A stretch of DNA of 64,000 bases from Grammothele lineata (Eukaryota > Basidiomycota > Agaricomycetes > Polyporales > Polyporaceae): the NCBI GenBank assembly GCA_002150815.3, contig NDFF03000107.1, positions 52,169 through 116,168 of the forward strand, read 5' to 3'. The translations under genes were made by a program, and so were the position numbers. Below, one piece after another: positions 1 through 13,135 of this stretch. Under the pieces are notes generated by a model. That model did no database searches. It was not told where the DNA came from and saw only the letters and a program-made list of their open reading frames with translations. Numbering within the stretch: position 1 is the first letter of the stretch; each line of letters starts with the position of its first letter.

Positions 1-71
1 GTGAGTGTATTCGTCGCCAGTCCACTTCTACGTAGCGAAAACCGCGCGCCGACCGACCTCAAGCGATGGTC

Positions 72-2386
72 TCACCACCTGATCCGTTCCCCGTACATAT
101 TTGGTCTCTCCCCGCGGATGTAAGCCTCAAACGTCCGCTTGAGCACCGTGGACCAGTCGAGGTCGCGCTCGTCGCCGTGGACGAGTCCCTCTGGAAACTC
201 GACCAGCTTGTCCTTGATCGCAGAGCGCCCCATGCGCTCAGCGTCCGCGAACCTTGGCCCGAGGTCCGGCCAGAAACGAGCGCGGTCGAACGGCTTCCAC
301 CTGTATAGGTGAAGCGTGTTACACATGTAAACGTGAATAAGAGGATAGGATCGCGCATACCATTCGTTGTGGTAGTGATAAGCATACGCGCCACGAAAGA
401 AACCGTCGAATCCGACGACAGCGGGTGCAGCACTCGAAGTAGCTGGCGTGTTGAAGAAGTTGTCGAAGCTAAGCCAACGCCGAAAACCGAGTCAGCGACC
501 GTGACCATTCCTCAACACGGATGCACACTCACTCGAGGAAGAAGGGGTACGGCGGGCGGTCGTGCTCGCCGACGACCTTCCCGAACCACGGCTTCGAGTT
601 GTCCGTGCTCTTCCATGCCGGGTCGAACAGCGCATCCGGCAGACGATAGAGAAGTGTGTCAAGATGAGCATCTTGCAGGTACCTCGACACCGTAGTCGGG
701 TGGAAGTCGAGCCCGTGCGCGAGAGCGGTGCGGAGGAGGAACGAGCCGAGCGCAGACCCACGGCGGAGCCGGAGGACGGCGGTGTTGTAGCGATTCTGCT
801 GCGCCCACTTGTACGAGAATGCTCCGGACCAGCCCCAGAGCTCCTCCCAGTCGCGGAGGAGGAGCATGTCCACGTCGAGGTACGCACCGCCATAGCGATG
901 GCAGAGCACGAAGCGGACCATGTCGGAGAGAATGACGGGCACCTTGTTGTACGTCGTGTGGTCCTCCTTCGACTTGCCGTCGAGCGCAACGTCCGACCCT
1001 ACCTTCTTCCCGGGACGGTCGTGCGGCGCATGCCCGTCGCTCCTGAGAAAGTCGCCCCCGAAGTGGCGCCACTCGTCGCGGAGCTCGGGGGCATGGTCGA
1101 GCTGCTCACTCGTGTTCCAGAGTTTGAACTGTACGGCGTTCTTGAATCGAGGGTGGAGGAATGGTAGCGACCACGGATTCTGACGCAGTTCGGCGTACAT
1201 GTCGTCTAGGGCTGTGGGGTTTGGCATAGCATCGGCAGGACCGCGACTGATCCACATCCAGAGCTGCGGGCGGCATACCCGCGGCGGGTCGGAAGCAGGG
1301 TAGGGGAGGTGAAGTCCGAGGTTCTGGGTGAAGAGGAAGGCGAGGATAGCCATGTACGGCTTGTCGGTGAAAGGCCCCGCCCAAAACATGTGGAAGATCC
1401 GCGCATTGTCGTCGTCGCAGAGAAGCGAAGCTTGTCGAGATGGGTGCGGCGTGGCTATGCCGTGGGTCTGATTGACGGGGGCGGTGGAACGCATTTGAGC
1501 GCCAGCGTGGGGTAGATGGTCGCCGCCCGCGTCGGAGAGGAACATGTATCGAAGATCCTCTAGCCCTTCTCTGCGCAGATGCGCTCCACCGTCGAGGAGT
1601 GCTTCTATCCTGAGGTATTCGAGGCAGTCCCGTACATACTATGTTTCTGGATCAGGAATCAAAGAAGTTGGATGCAGCAACAAATGATACGTACATTGCC
1701 CTGGTCGTCGTCGCACTTCGTAAAGATTCTGTCGAGATCGGCGGCGCTCCCAGCGGGAGGCCGAGGAGGATATCCATGCGATGCTGTCGTGCGCTGCACG
1801 GCGGGGTATACGCGTTCCGGGCCAATCCCGACCGTGTGCTGTACGGGTTTGTTGTCACCGTCATCGAGCGGGATTCGTGCCATATTTGCGGGTAGCGCAG
1901 GATTTTTGAGGGCGGCCGACATGCCAACTTCTATGGGGACTGCAGGAGTCCGACGTGAGGGCAGTAAGATTCGGTGAGCAAAAACGAACCGCGGAAGGAA
2001 AGCGGACGGGACGTACTCGGGCGCGTACTGGGATAGTGTCCCGCGTCGATCTCCTGTGACCACACCTGTCGCACCTCCTTAGGCCCGAACACTGGGTCCG
2101 GCGGTGGAGAGACCCAGCGCCAGCCTTGCCGCCCGTGCATAAAAGCCCGATGGATGACATACGTGGCGAGGAATAAGCAGACGCCGCAGACGACGAACGC
2201 CGTGAGTCCCTTGCGCCTGCTCAAGGGAGCAGCACTCGTGTGGTACGCGTCAGCGGCGAGGCCGCGAAACTTCGACCAGGGGGTGCGGTATCATTGAGAG
2301 AAGTCGACGTCGAGGGGATGCAGGCGGGGAGGATGACGGCGGTTAGGGGAGTCGAACGGAGAATAGGAGCGAGAGTGGGAGGGCAT
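72..2386 (-). CDS. GT32-like type II membrane glycosyltransferase with an in-frame TGA
   Basis: Reconstructed as complement(72..468, 533..1638, 1695..1939, 2017..2386): 706 codons, with phases that fit at every junction. A hydrophobic anchor (FVVCGVCLFLATYVI) lies near codon 60, so the enzyme would be a Golgi/ER type II membrane protein. The luminal part carries the DXD sugar-nucleotide motif in GGAYLDVDMLLLRDWEEL, preceded by SDMVRFVLCHRYGG, as in the GT32/'DXD sugar-binding' families; the substrate is unknown. The chosen ATG opens a Pro/Arg-rich tail that stays in one frame with the anchor, but codon 32 is TGA (2291-2293). No intron removes it, and the next in-frame ATG lies beyond the membrane segment. 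So the gene is either a recent nonsense allele, uses an unseen upstream exon, or needs readthrough. Family call is firm; functional status is open. Confidence 0.72.
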
Positions 2387-5149
2387 GGTGGTACACGAAC
2401 AACCCGGCCGTCTCACTGGATAGACGTAAGTCGAGGGGCGAACTCGGATATGGGGTCCGACAGACGGCTGGGCGCGGCGGCTATGATTTATGGAGCGCCA
2501 CGGCTATGTTTTGATTGTCCGGCGTACACTGGCTAAAATCTAGTCAGTAAAAGCCCGGTAGCAGGGGTCGCCGAAGCGTCTGGCGACAGAAGGGTGCGCC
2601 GCGTTTGACATGCCAGGTGCTCGATTGCCGCCAATGCTACGGCGATCGCCTCTACGGGAGAGGGAGAAGATCAGAGCATATTTCCACTTTTTCGACAATG
2701 CCGTGAACCTGCTCCTCGAGTAATAATTCGAACGGACTGCGATTAGACAGCGATCGTGTCCCAAGTTGCAAATACTGGTGCTCGCCATGAAGTGCCCCAA
2801 CCACGTCTATATTCTTCGCAGTCGCGTGCAACGAAGTTGACCATTGTGCCTCAGCGTATAGGATATGGGATCACCCACTGGCACATCGAGGCAGAAAGTT
2901 CGAAGGTTCAGCTTGGACCTGTGCAAGTGCTTCGACTTCACACCGCCGACGCGGGCGCGCGAGCGAACCGGAGTCCTTCGGCTTCTGGACCATCGCGGGT
3001 GAATTTTGACGCTGTGCATAGACTCGTTCTTGTCCGATTCTATGCACTCTGCGATTAAGATTCGCGAATGGCGAGGAGATCCAGCTCAGTAGGCACATCA
3101 CAGCGGGATTCATGTGGAGGAAAGTAGGTGCCGAGATGGAACGGATATCTATCAAAGGAAACCACCGGTAACTCACAGCCTTCCGTTATCCACATAGGCC
3201 GGATATGCGCATGCTACACTCTCAGGTTTCTCGCTTGGCTTGTACACTTATACGGAAACTGTGCATGTCTCCGCAACAAGGCACATCCCGCCTCGAACAC
3301 TCCAGCAACGAACCGCGCTCAGTTCACTGCCGGGCTTGTGCCTTCACGATAACCCCGGCAGTGAGCTGCACGCAATGTCTTGGCATCTGACCACTGATCC
3401 TGGAACGACACAACCTAAACGGTGACTCACGCAACCTATATGCGCTCCGTCCCGGGGCGGCGTAATGCTCCCGTGCGTGGACGGAAGCGCCTCATGTTGA
3501 ATGCCTTCGCAACGGCTGCGGGTAAACCGCCTTCGGTTGCCAACAAAACGAAAGCGTACATTTCACTCTCAGAGGAGGTGCTATGCCACAAATGTGACAG
3601 GAAGAAATCGTCATGAGCAAACGGGACTTTAGGGATTTGCTTTGCAGCCCGGAGTTCCCTGGATGTTGATATCAGCTTTGAGCATGGACGGGACAATACA
3701 GTCACTCGCCGTGAGTCATTGAATTCGGTGAGTTCAGGGACTGAGAGCCGCAAGGTTGCCATCACGCGCCGGCTACGGTGAAGTGGCTGCTTGTTTGTGC
3801 ATTTCTGATAAAGCCGTGCTTCGTGCACAGCTTCCGTATATAACATGTCGTAAGTGAGAGAATCTGGCGGCGGAGGGTCTCCTAGTCGACTACGAGGCTA
3901 GATGGTCACGGCGCATACTAGCTGGACTTGAGCTGGACATACAGTCTTGGGCGCTTCAGATGTAATGTTAGGAGCTCGAATCTATCATGACACGGACCAA
4001 GTATGACGCTCACCGTCGACACCTTCGGCCGCCAAGGAGGTCGCTCTCGGGGAAAAGGGACGAGTCAAGGAAAGACCCCGAGCTGGACGATGCGAACTGT
4101 GCGGAGCAGCCATGGGCGCTGATTTCTTGCCCACGTGGTCTGAGCCACTAGCGCCGTCAAGCCGAACCTCTGAATCAGTCCGACTGTGAGTCTGAGTGTT
4201 CCATCATGATCGCATGACGGTCACCTAAACATCAGGCTGTGATGGTTTCCCGGAGCACTCGCCGTCCCTTCAATGGATGGGCTTGAAAGCTTTGGTTTGT
4301 AGCTGCCCTACGTAAGTCGAGCTTCTCGACCGTGACAGACAAGATTTGGACAAGAATCGGCCCAAGATGATCGTTTCAAATCGATTTTGAAGGCGTCATC
4401 CTCTAGTGGCACGTTACGCCAATTGATGCCGCAGAGCAGAGTTAGCGAGTCGTGGCTCGAAACTCGCAACCCGCAATGTATTTCAGTCAAGATCAGTGAC
4501 ATCGACGGCGACAACCTGGACCACCTTCCAGGACCATACAAGAATTGTACTTCGCGCCCGAGCCTCGACTCCCACGAGTCGTCAGCCACAAGAACCACAT
4601 CTTGACCACATCCTCCCTTCACTGAGTTTCCACTGCGACCGCTTCAGGAATTAGAACAGACATGCTTTCCCTTCATCCCCCTTATACGTGTGCATCTCCC
4701 GGCCGCAGAAGATTCGTACACACAAACTTCCAATCTTGCTGTCCACAGCCATGTTGGCTACCGTCCCCGGAAGGCCAGATGCCGGAGTCGCTGTAGAATC
4801 ACGCATCAGCCTCTCAGCAGACGCAATCGCCGATGGTCGCGGCGGGCTTAGGCTCCATCCGGCTATGTCGTGACGACGGCGCCGGCGTACACGGAGTCTT
4901 GGCTCAAGGTCTGCGTCTCGCAGATGAGCGCCTGGGCTCAGATCGCGACAACTTCAGGTGCTGCTACAGCAGGCCAAACGTGCCCGTGCACACTCTACCA
5001 CCTTCGTGCTCGCTCGTTGCGCTAAACACTGAGTGCGCACAGCTTCCTGCATGCACGACCTGACTAGAACTCCTGTATCGTACAAACATACGCCTGAATG
5101 GATACAGCTTCAGCATAGGTGACAATACAAGTCGAGCGTAGCTACGTTA
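2387..5149. other. Intergenic region, nothing recognised
   Basis: About 2.8 kb between the glycosyltransferase start and the reductase 3' end. Open frames here are short, lack recognisable motifs and cannot be joined into a plausible spliced protein. It may hold decayed sequence or long regulatory DNA. I see no repeats or RNA genes. Confidence 0.4.
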
Positions 5150-6350
5150 TTACAACAGCCCCGCCTCTTTGAGGCTCTCGAGCGTATCACGGGTGATCTC
5201 CTCGGCTGTGCAATACTTCATGCCGAGCACCTTAATTGCCTTGTCGTTCTTGTAGATGATCCTCTCCTCTTCCTTGAGAGGCGGTGCCGACTCCGTATAA
5301 CCGGCAGTGATCTGATCCGAGATACCATGGGCAACGGATACTATAGGGAACCATCGTCAGCCACGAGCGTGGAGAAATCCTCAAGATGGTCAGGCTCACC
5401 GAAGTCCTGATACTTCAAGGGCGCTGCGGCGATCACGAAACGTTGCCCACCAGCATCGGCTGTGTTCAGGGCAGCAACGTGCGCTTGGGAGACATCCCTA
5501 ACATCAACGAAGTATCCTCTGAACAGAAACGCTTAGTATGCCCGCTCGTTCTTGCCCGCTCGAAGAGTCTCCGACTCACTGTTCCTTGACAAGGGTGGTG
5601 GACGGTTGAGCCTTGACAACGTTGTTGTACCACAGCTTCATCGAACCATTCAGATCCTCGAACGCCTGCACGGGGAACGGCGGAGGCCCGAACACCAACA
5701 CCGGGAGGAGCACGACGAGGTCCCACGAGAGCGTCGCTTTGCGCTCTTCGTACCACTCCCACGCCGTGCGCTCCGCGAGGGTTTTGCTCGCAGCATACTT
5801 CACTAGAGGGTTCGCAGCCTTCCCGAGCTTGTTGACCTGCTCGATACACGCCTCGTTCCACGACGACTCGTCGTAGACCCCGGGAACACCAGGGTTGATC
5901 GTGGCCGTGGAAGAGACGGTGATGACGCGCTTGATAGAAGTACCATACGCTGCTGCGGCCTTCAGGACAGAGAGCGTGCCGGCGATGGCGGCACCGATCA
6001 TCTCCGCAGGGTCTTCAGTGATTGCCATTGGGGATGCGGTGTGGGCAACAGCGGAGACATCTTTGACATGCTCGCTCAAGGCCTCCTCCTACAAATGCAA
6101 TCGGTTAACTATGGGTCAATGCCGATAAGCGATCTCAGCCAAGTTTGCGTACCGTCAAATCAGGCACAGTAACAGCTTCAAATTGGTCTCCAAACGATGC
6201 GAACGCCCCGCGGAGGTTTGCTGCCTTGCTCTCGGAGCGGACCGTACCACGCACAGAGAACCCAGCGCCGAGGAGAGATTTGATCACCCAGCCAGCGACG
6301 AAGCCGTTCGCGCCGGTGACGAGCACCTTTCCTGCGGTAACGGCGGGCAT
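5150..6350 (-). CDS. Extended short-chain dehydrogenase/reductase (DFR/CCR/Gre2-like)
   Basis: Complement(5150..5340, 5400..5518, 5580..6088, 6153..6350) gives 338 aa with consistent phases. The N-terminus has the NAD(P)-binding Rossmann motif TGANGFVAGW (GxxGxxG) about 12 residues in, and the catalytic Tyr-Lys pair is seen in VKYAASKTLAE (YxxxK). This is the dihydroflavonol-4-reductase / cinnamoyl-CoA reductase / yeast Gre2 group: cytosolic NADPH-dependent reduction of aldehydes or ketones. Introns are 52-64 nt with canonical ends, and intron 2 has a clear CTAAG branch point. Its neighbours are an F-box gene and P450s, so a role in xenobiotic or secondary metabolism is plausible, but no biosynthetic backbone gene is present. 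Substrate cannot be inferred. Confidence 0.88.
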
Positions 6351-6420
6351 GTCAGTTACTTCGTAAACCTGGTCCTGGAGAAAGAATGAGAACGATGTGC
6401 AGCCTGTGATGCGGTGGAGC

Positions 6421-6427
6421 TTATAAA
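6421..6427 (-). promoter_or_regulatory. TATA-like box of the SDR gene
   Basis: TTTATAA on the minus strand about 70 nt upstream of the ATG at 6350, a usual distance for a fungal core promoter with a short 5' UTR. Confidence 0.4.
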
Positions 6428-6948
6428 CAGGGTTGACCCACTGAGGAAACCGACTTGAAATGATTCCCGGAGATAGCGTCTAACTCGACAAGGAACACTC
6501 CATTGGGCCCGGGCCTCTCACTGGGGACATCGACCCTGATCGAGCCTTGAGTTGATCAGGCTATGTGAGCGCGCACGTCACAAAGAGTGGCCGAGTATAA
6601 GAAAATGAGGTCGCGTAGAGGTTGTGGGGGATCGATGAGACGTTACATAGAGCGGCGAGTTCAACTGCTGGGTCAGCGCGGAGAGTGGACGGGCTGACGT
6701 CAGGACGACGGTCCACGTGGACTGATGTACCCGTATGGAAACCTAGACGCTGGACGAGCTTTCACGTGGCAACGTATCGGAGTCCCGGGCGCATCAGTTC
6801 TTCCTGGTTGTCTCTGTTGTCTCTGTACCACCGCCATGCGCATCCCCGGATACTCCAGGCTAATCAATCAAGTCTCTAGGCGGGCTTGCACCTCTTAACA
6901 GCTCGAAATATTCATTCTAGAGACTCGTGGACTTCCTACCCGAACATC

Positions 6949-8703
6949 ATGGATGAGTCGTCCCTTCAAGCCTCCAATAGACAGCCAACAGGGCTGCCTT
7001 ACGATATTCTGATCAACATGATGGAATGGCTTCAGGAGCACTACCATACCCTATATATGTGCTCTTTGGTCAACAGAATCTTCAGGGACGCTGCCGCGAC
7101 CTTCTTATACTGCCGCGTGACGTATTCTCCCGCATTTAGCCCGGTTCTCGACCTCAAGAAGCGAGACGAGCTCTCGGTGAGTTCGTCTTTCCCTTTCAGA
7201 CGATAACTTGCTTATAGTTGCTTCTATGCTGCGCTACAGGAAGGTTTTTTTCTCTCTGCTCGGATTCCACACAATGCGAAGCTCGTACGACGACTGGAAG
7301 TTAGTGGTATGCCCATACGCAGTCTTCAAACGCGTTCTGGTTTGAACGCGACCACACAGGTTATCTTTCACTAAGGCCGCCTCCCCTCAATACGCTTTCT
7401 AGTCATCTCAGAAGTGCGGTTGAATGCTGGCATCACCTACACACCGTCGTATTCGCGCCGCGCCAATCCCACGAACGCGTATTCGACGAAACCCTCCCTC
7501 TGTTGCTCCATCTCCCCTTCCTACGTCATCTTACTATCAATAGTGCATGCGGCTCGGAAAGCCATGTTCCCGTCATCGCCCGGCTTCGTCATCTGGAAAC
7601 TTTGACAATCCACTCCCCTTCTCGTGCCGTTCTACACATCCTGCCCGAACTCCTAGGACACCTCATGCCAGCGTTGAAGGCACTGCATCTTATGGTGCGC
7701 ATACGTTTGTGCTGTTGGATTTTGTACTCATATCAACCTTTACGCAGCATAGTTGCGGATCTGTCACGCCAGGGGTGCTCAAAGCTTTTCTTCCTTACAT
7801 GGATAACGTCTCTTCTTTTTCTCTCGGCCTCTCTTACTCCCTGACCGACAACGACGTCTTCAATTTTTGGCAAGACTTGCCCAACCTTAGCTGGCTCCGC
7901 TTTCGCTACTACTTGGTACGTCTTTGTACGTGTTTGGAGCATGCGAACACTGAACCCTGTTCATTAGCAAATGCGCCCATCGATCATCCCGCGGCTGGAA
8001 CACCTACGCCATCTCACGGTACACTACATAGACGTGGACGCCCGGGAGGACGCGGCGTACCTGTACAAGTGGATCCACCGAGTGGTGTCCCACGCACCCC
8101 TGGAGTCCTTGCGTCTCGTCTGCGAGAGCGAAGTTTGTGGCGCTTCTCCAACCTTCGATCCCTTGCTGGAGCATCTGTGCCTCAAACATGCCGGCACGCT
8201 GCGTGCGCTTGATATACCGCATTGTTTCGTAGGGAAGCGCGCGCTCAAGGCGCTCTGCGCTACCTGCCTCCAGCTAGAAGAACTGGCAGTTACAATTGCA
8301 CCCGACACGCTGGTGAGTCTGTTTGCACCCGAGCCGGCTTCTGGGGAGCTTAACCATGTCCGTCTGATAGGATTTGTTCCCGACGTACTCGGTGGCGTTA
8401 CCCAAGCTGCACACGGTCAAGTTCAATGTTCGGAAACAGAAGGGTCGAGCGCGCCCATCGCTCCAGACGGCTGAGGCGTTGATGCTGCCTGCTCGCCGTA
8501 TCAGAAGGTTGACTCTCAATGGTGCGCGCTTTGAAGTGAGTACGAGAGGCTATGTCCGTCGCCTATTGTGTTCACTAAGGTGCCTATCTGTCCAGGGAGG
8601 CTGGACTTCAATAGGCGATGGCAGTGTCCAGTTCACTATCACCGAAGTGCATGGCCAACGTCGTATATTCCCGTGGGAACGTGGTTTAGCCGATTCCGCC
8701 TGA
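6949..8703 (+). CDS. F-box protein with LRR-like C-terminal region
   Basis: Join(6949..7176, 7240..7306, 7360..7694, 7748..7915, 7968..8312, 8371..8535, 8596..8703) gives 471 aa with every phase correct. Residues about 14-55 form an F-box (LPYDILINMMEWL...LVNRIFRDAAATFLY), the Skp1-binding surface of SCF ubiquitin ligases. The rest has repeated L-x-x-L-x-L strands (for example LEHLRHLTVHYIDVD and LRALDIPHCFV) typical of degenerate leucine-rich repeats that bind substrate. Agaricomycetes carry large families of such F-box proteins, and this appears to be one of them. All six introns are 51-63 nt. The start is the ATG directly before the F-box; an in-frame upstream ATG in another exon cannot be excluded. 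Target unknown. Confidence 0.8.
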
Positions 8704-9273
8704 AGGATGTGTCACGCCTCCATCCGGATCCCCATCCACTCCCGGACACCGCTCGTTCTAGGAGATAGGAGAACGCTTGTCTTCGCTTGTTCCCGGTAAT
8801 CGATACTTGCTTCCGTGACCGGGGAAGCCGGTCACGTTCGTTCCGTCATGCGCACGCTTCTGTGAACGCTTCTGTGAGCTCCAAAGCCTTCTCATCAGAC
8901 TGATTCCGCAGCCGCTTCCAACACTCGTCCGTCATCTTGGATTAGCCCGCGTTAGACTTCAACATACTAATGGCGGCGATGAACAACGATGTGCATTGTG
9001 TGGCTCCATTATCCTTCATTCAATCTATCGACACCTTGGCAGTATCGCAATCGCTCCGGAGCCGCAAACACGTCGGACGCGGGCCGAGGGTACCATTCCG
9101 ATGCCGGACAACCTACATAATTTCATTTTCGTTCTGTTAGGCGGGCGGATGTATTGGATCGGAGACTCACTGGCAGACTGCGAATACATAAACCGGTCCT
9201 TCCTTTGGCAAGTATTGTCGACACTCTTCCCCATTCCACAGTTCACAGTACTGATTCTTAGTCACAGCTAACG
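8704..9273. other. Intergenic, includes P450-A promoter
   Basis: No gene recognised. The downstream end holds the P450-A core promoter, listed separately. Confidence 0.4.
9185..9194 (+). promoter_or_regulatory. Core promoter element of P450-A
   Basis: TACATAAACC lies 89 nt before the start codon. The tandem paralogue P450-B has the identical ten bases 96 nt before its start, so this TATA-like element has been kept since the duplication. Confidence 0.45.
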
Positions 9274-11643
9274 ATGGACGTACCATTTTCTTTGCTCCTC
9301 TCTTTCCTCGTCTTCCTTGTAGTTCTCCTCCGGCGTGCTTCTGCACGGCGTTACAAGCTTCCCCCGGGCCCAAGTGCGCTTCCGATCATAGGGAGCGTAC
9401 ACCACCTTCCCCCGACGTTCCAAGAGTACGTGTTCTGGGACTGGAGGAAGCGCTACGGTGAGTACTATTCCCCGTTCTCTCGCGGCTCGGGCGGGCCACT
9501 TTACGTGTAACTCACCCTGCGGCTGAACAGGCGACCTCGTGTATCTGAAGCTCTTCCGTACGCCCACACTCGTTCTCAACTCGCTCACAGTCGCGCGAGA
9601 CCTCCTCGACAAACGGAGCGCCAAGTACTCGGACCGAACGCGGATGGTGCTAATGCGCGAAATGTACGTCCGTTTCGAAGATCACAATCGCCACGCAATC
9701 AGCACTCGCGACGCGCTGGTCCTCTGCCCTGCCCTGGATTGCGGCTCTAGAACCGTTACTGATCGCATACGTCCTCTTCCTCCGTGCAGGATCGGTTTTA
9801 CCGACTCACTCGTGACTATGCGCTGCGGCCAGCGTCACCGTCGACAACGGAGATGGATCCATGACGGTATGGGCACAAAGGGCTCGCTCGACTCGTACCG
9901 GCCGCTCATGCACCGCGGCACGCACGAGCTCCTCCGGAACATCGTTGATACTCCGGAAGAGTTCCCGGAGCATCTATACAAGTACGTCTCAGGCACTAGC
10001 TTCGGTACTTTATGCACTCCGCGTGTGACCGCGTCTAACATCCAGACCTGACTACGCAGATACCCAGCAACCTTAATCTTAGAAGTTGCTTATGGTCACA
10101 AGTTTACCTCGATGGACGATGTGCTCGTTGCTTCCGCAGAGGGGGCGATACAAGGGACGAATGACAGTGGGAATACCGGCGCACTCATCGTGGAATTCTT
10201 CCCTTTCCGTAAGCCACGTTTCTCTGCTCTCGCGCCATTTGTCTTGCCTTGGCGCCTTAACACCCTTACCGCACTGTAGTGAGGTACATCCCTACATGGA
10301 TGCCAGGAGCCGGGTTCAAAAGACACGCACTACGAGCCCGCAACTGCCTTCAGGCATGGCAGGTTCTCGCTTTAGAGTCGGTCAAGCGAGACACCGTGGG
10401 TACGCTTGGGTCCATGTCGTTATTCAAAATTGAGTTCTGTCCGACAGGACGCTGGGATGTGTGCACCGAACATCACGTCGAGACTCCTCGAGGCCCACAA
10501 AGGACGGTTGACGGAAGACGAGTTATCGGATATTCGGGGGACCGGCGTGAGCATCTATGGCGGTATGTGGCTTACGACTACTCGCGCGTTGATAGACCAC
10601 TCATACTCGACGTCTATCATCAATAGCTGGTACGGAGACGGTAAGCGCGCTTCCTTTTCCATGGATACGCAACTAGCATCCTAATCTCACTTCTCCGTCA
10701 GACACATGGAACGTTGTACACGTTCTTTCTCGCCATGACACGGAATCCTCTAGTATTCGAGAAAGCGCAAGAGGAAATGGATCGTGTTGTTGGACACGAA
10801 CGACTCCCTGACTTCTCAGATCGCGATTCCTTGCCTTATCTCAATGCCTTGCTAGAGGAGCTGTACAGATGGCGCCCAGGCCTCCCACTTGGTTCGTGCA
10901 GGTCCCAATTACCAATGGAAGCGCCTGACGTCCTTGCTGTTATCATCAGCGCTCCCTCACTGCGTCACATCTGACGACGAGTATCGTGGTTACGATATCC
11001 CCGCGGGATGTATGGTCATGCTCAATATATGGTTCGTCTCATTTTGTCACCGCCACCCCTTCGACGCATGGGCTTGTCATAGTCTTAATCTAATGCTCTT
11101 TTCACTTCCACCAGGGGCATATCTCGCGACCCTGATATGTATCCCGAGCCCGAAGAGTTCCGCCCGGAGCGACACCTTATTACCATGAGTGTGACTTCAA
11201 AATCCGAACACAAGCAGGACGAGATCACAAGAACCGCTGAGCTTCCCAGCAATTTCGTTTTCGGCTTTGGTCGCAGGTACTGTCCACTTTTCATCTTTTT
11301 CTATCTTCGCCAGAGTTGACATACTCTATGCTTTCCACACCGTGATCGACTCGTAGAGTGTGCCCTGGCCAAGCGTTCGCAGACCGCGCGATCTGGCTCG
11401 CTCTCGCACACATCGTCGCCGTGTTCGACATACGTAGGGCTGTTGATAAATGGGGGCGCGAAATCAACCCTCCCGCGGCGTTCAAGCCTGGATTGACTAC
11501 GTGCGTACCTTCGTCCGCTTTACTACTTAATCCCCGCAAAGATTGATTGTGAGGGCTTATATAGGAGGCCGGAGCCATTTCAGTGCAGAATTGTGCCGCG
11601 CTCCGAAAAGATTGCACAGATGATTGCGCATCTCGACACCTGA
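9274..11643 (+). CDS. Cytochrome P450 monooxygenase (P450-A)
   Basis: A many-exon, ER-anchored P450 of about 510 aa. The N-terminal helix (FSLLLSFLVFLVVLLRR) is followed by the proline hinge [18 protein letters not shown]. The I-helix oxygen-binding motif AGTET is encoded by its own tiny exon near 10630-10640. The K-helix ExxR is EELYRWRP, and the haem loop [15 protein letters not shown] has the Cys thiolate ligand split by an intron (near 11277-11358). The protein ends at SEKIAQMIAHLDT. The sequence resembles fungal P450s annotated as O-methylsterigmatocystin oxidoreductase-like (CYP64/CYP5144-type annotations); exact CYP family not assigned. All splice sites I checked are canonical, so this copy looks functional. 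It is in tandem with P450-B and related to P450-C at 38-40 kb. Confidence 0.87.
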
Positions 11644-13135
11644 GGAAGCATACTACATTCTCCGCTACGACTATCCGTTCTGGCCTGTTAAACCCAATAT
11701 TGCATCGATTACTTTGGATTATTCTATGGCAACTTGACGGACTTCCGAAGAGACGTTCAAGAGACCGGCTGCCCCTACTAAGCGACCTCAACCAGATATC
11801 TGTGCTTCTTGCAACTGTCTTCGTAAATCCTTCATTTTAGGGGCGCCCGACGCCTATGCCGCCACTGAGATGTTGTTCAACAGCCCGGACGAGAGCGTCC
11901 CGTAGGAGCGGTGAGCCTGTTGCGGCAAAGGCTCAACGTTGAGATTATGGCACTTGCCAGTGCTATCGTACCTGATGTCTGGCACTCCCTCGTGCCACTT
12001 CGTGTGACGTCCCGTCAATGGAGGATCGCTACAAGTAGAATGATCTAGGCGTCTTGCACATCTCATCGCCGGTCAGCTGCCGTAGTACATACTTAGTAAT
12101 TACTGTTCTTGACTTGGATCAAAGACCAGACGAGTACCTTAGACCGATATAGAAGTTTAGACGCCAAACTGTTTTGGAAATGCCTAAAAATCAACTCCGC
12201 CAGTTTATTCCGTCCCATGAAGACGCTCTTGACTGCCAGTCCGGTTCTCTCTCAAAATCGTTTCCCTGCCCAACTTCAAGATTCTGCATCCAGTATACGA
12301 AGGTGTTGTGCTGAAGATCATGGACTGAGACCGAGAACCCTTGCAAGAGCTTGAAGGTAAGAATCACAACGCTGATCACCCTGACTGGTTTTCGTAGTTA
12401 AGTTACTTCTACAGATTGAATGAAGCTTCTCCGTGAATGTCATCGCTAGGTACTTCATCGACGATTTTCATGGGAGTGGGGCGGATCAGATTTCGTCCTA
12501 ATCGGGTTCCATGAGCGTGCGGTTTGATTCGTGCACCGCTTATCGTAGAAGACTGTATGTGCTCATTCTCTCCCTATCATAGTTGCCCACAACTCTCACT
12601 ACGGAGGCCAATCCCACATGATCCATCACGGCATCCTCGTCTGACCCGACATTGAATGCTTTGGAGCAACGGACGTTCGCAAGCTGCGTGCTCATTCAAC
12701 TATGAATAGACGCCGCTACGTCAGACTTGCCCTGCAAACACTCAGCGCCGAGATGTCACCACTATCGACGCTGACGCAATCCTACATGTCTCCTGACCTT
12801 GGTACAACTGAGAGTCATGGAAGGCACAACACCTGACAATCTACTCCTCGGTTCGTAGAAGGAACCTCCAACATCTTCTCAGCATCTTGCTCACGCCCGG
12901 AAAACCTCGACCACATGAGCGGCGCGTAGACCATATCTATGATCCCTGTGGCGTGTGGCTGGGGGCCTCAGCATTACCGTCGTCATCTCGCTCGGAGACG
13001 GAAATGGGTGGGGACGGCGCGCGTGAGGTTCCCGTAAGCTACATAAACCAGTCTTCCATCCCGTACGTGAGAATACCTGACGCTTCCTTCTCCCCTAGCA
13101 GAGTTAACAATCCCAGGTTATAGCAGCGGCTCACT
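11644..13135. other. Intergenic spacer between tandem P450 genes
   Basis: About 1.5 kb without a recognisable gene or P450 fragment. The last 100 nt contain the P450-B promoter. Confidence 0.4.
13040..13049 (+). promoter_or_regulatory. Core promoter element of P450-B
   Basis: TACATAAACC, identical to the element upstream of P450-A, 96 nt before the ATG at 13136. The shared element argues that the duplication included the promoter. Confidence 0.45.

Noticed and set aside
3436..3846. 136-codon minus-strand open frame
   Set aside because: No motif, no splice partners and no homology that I recognise.
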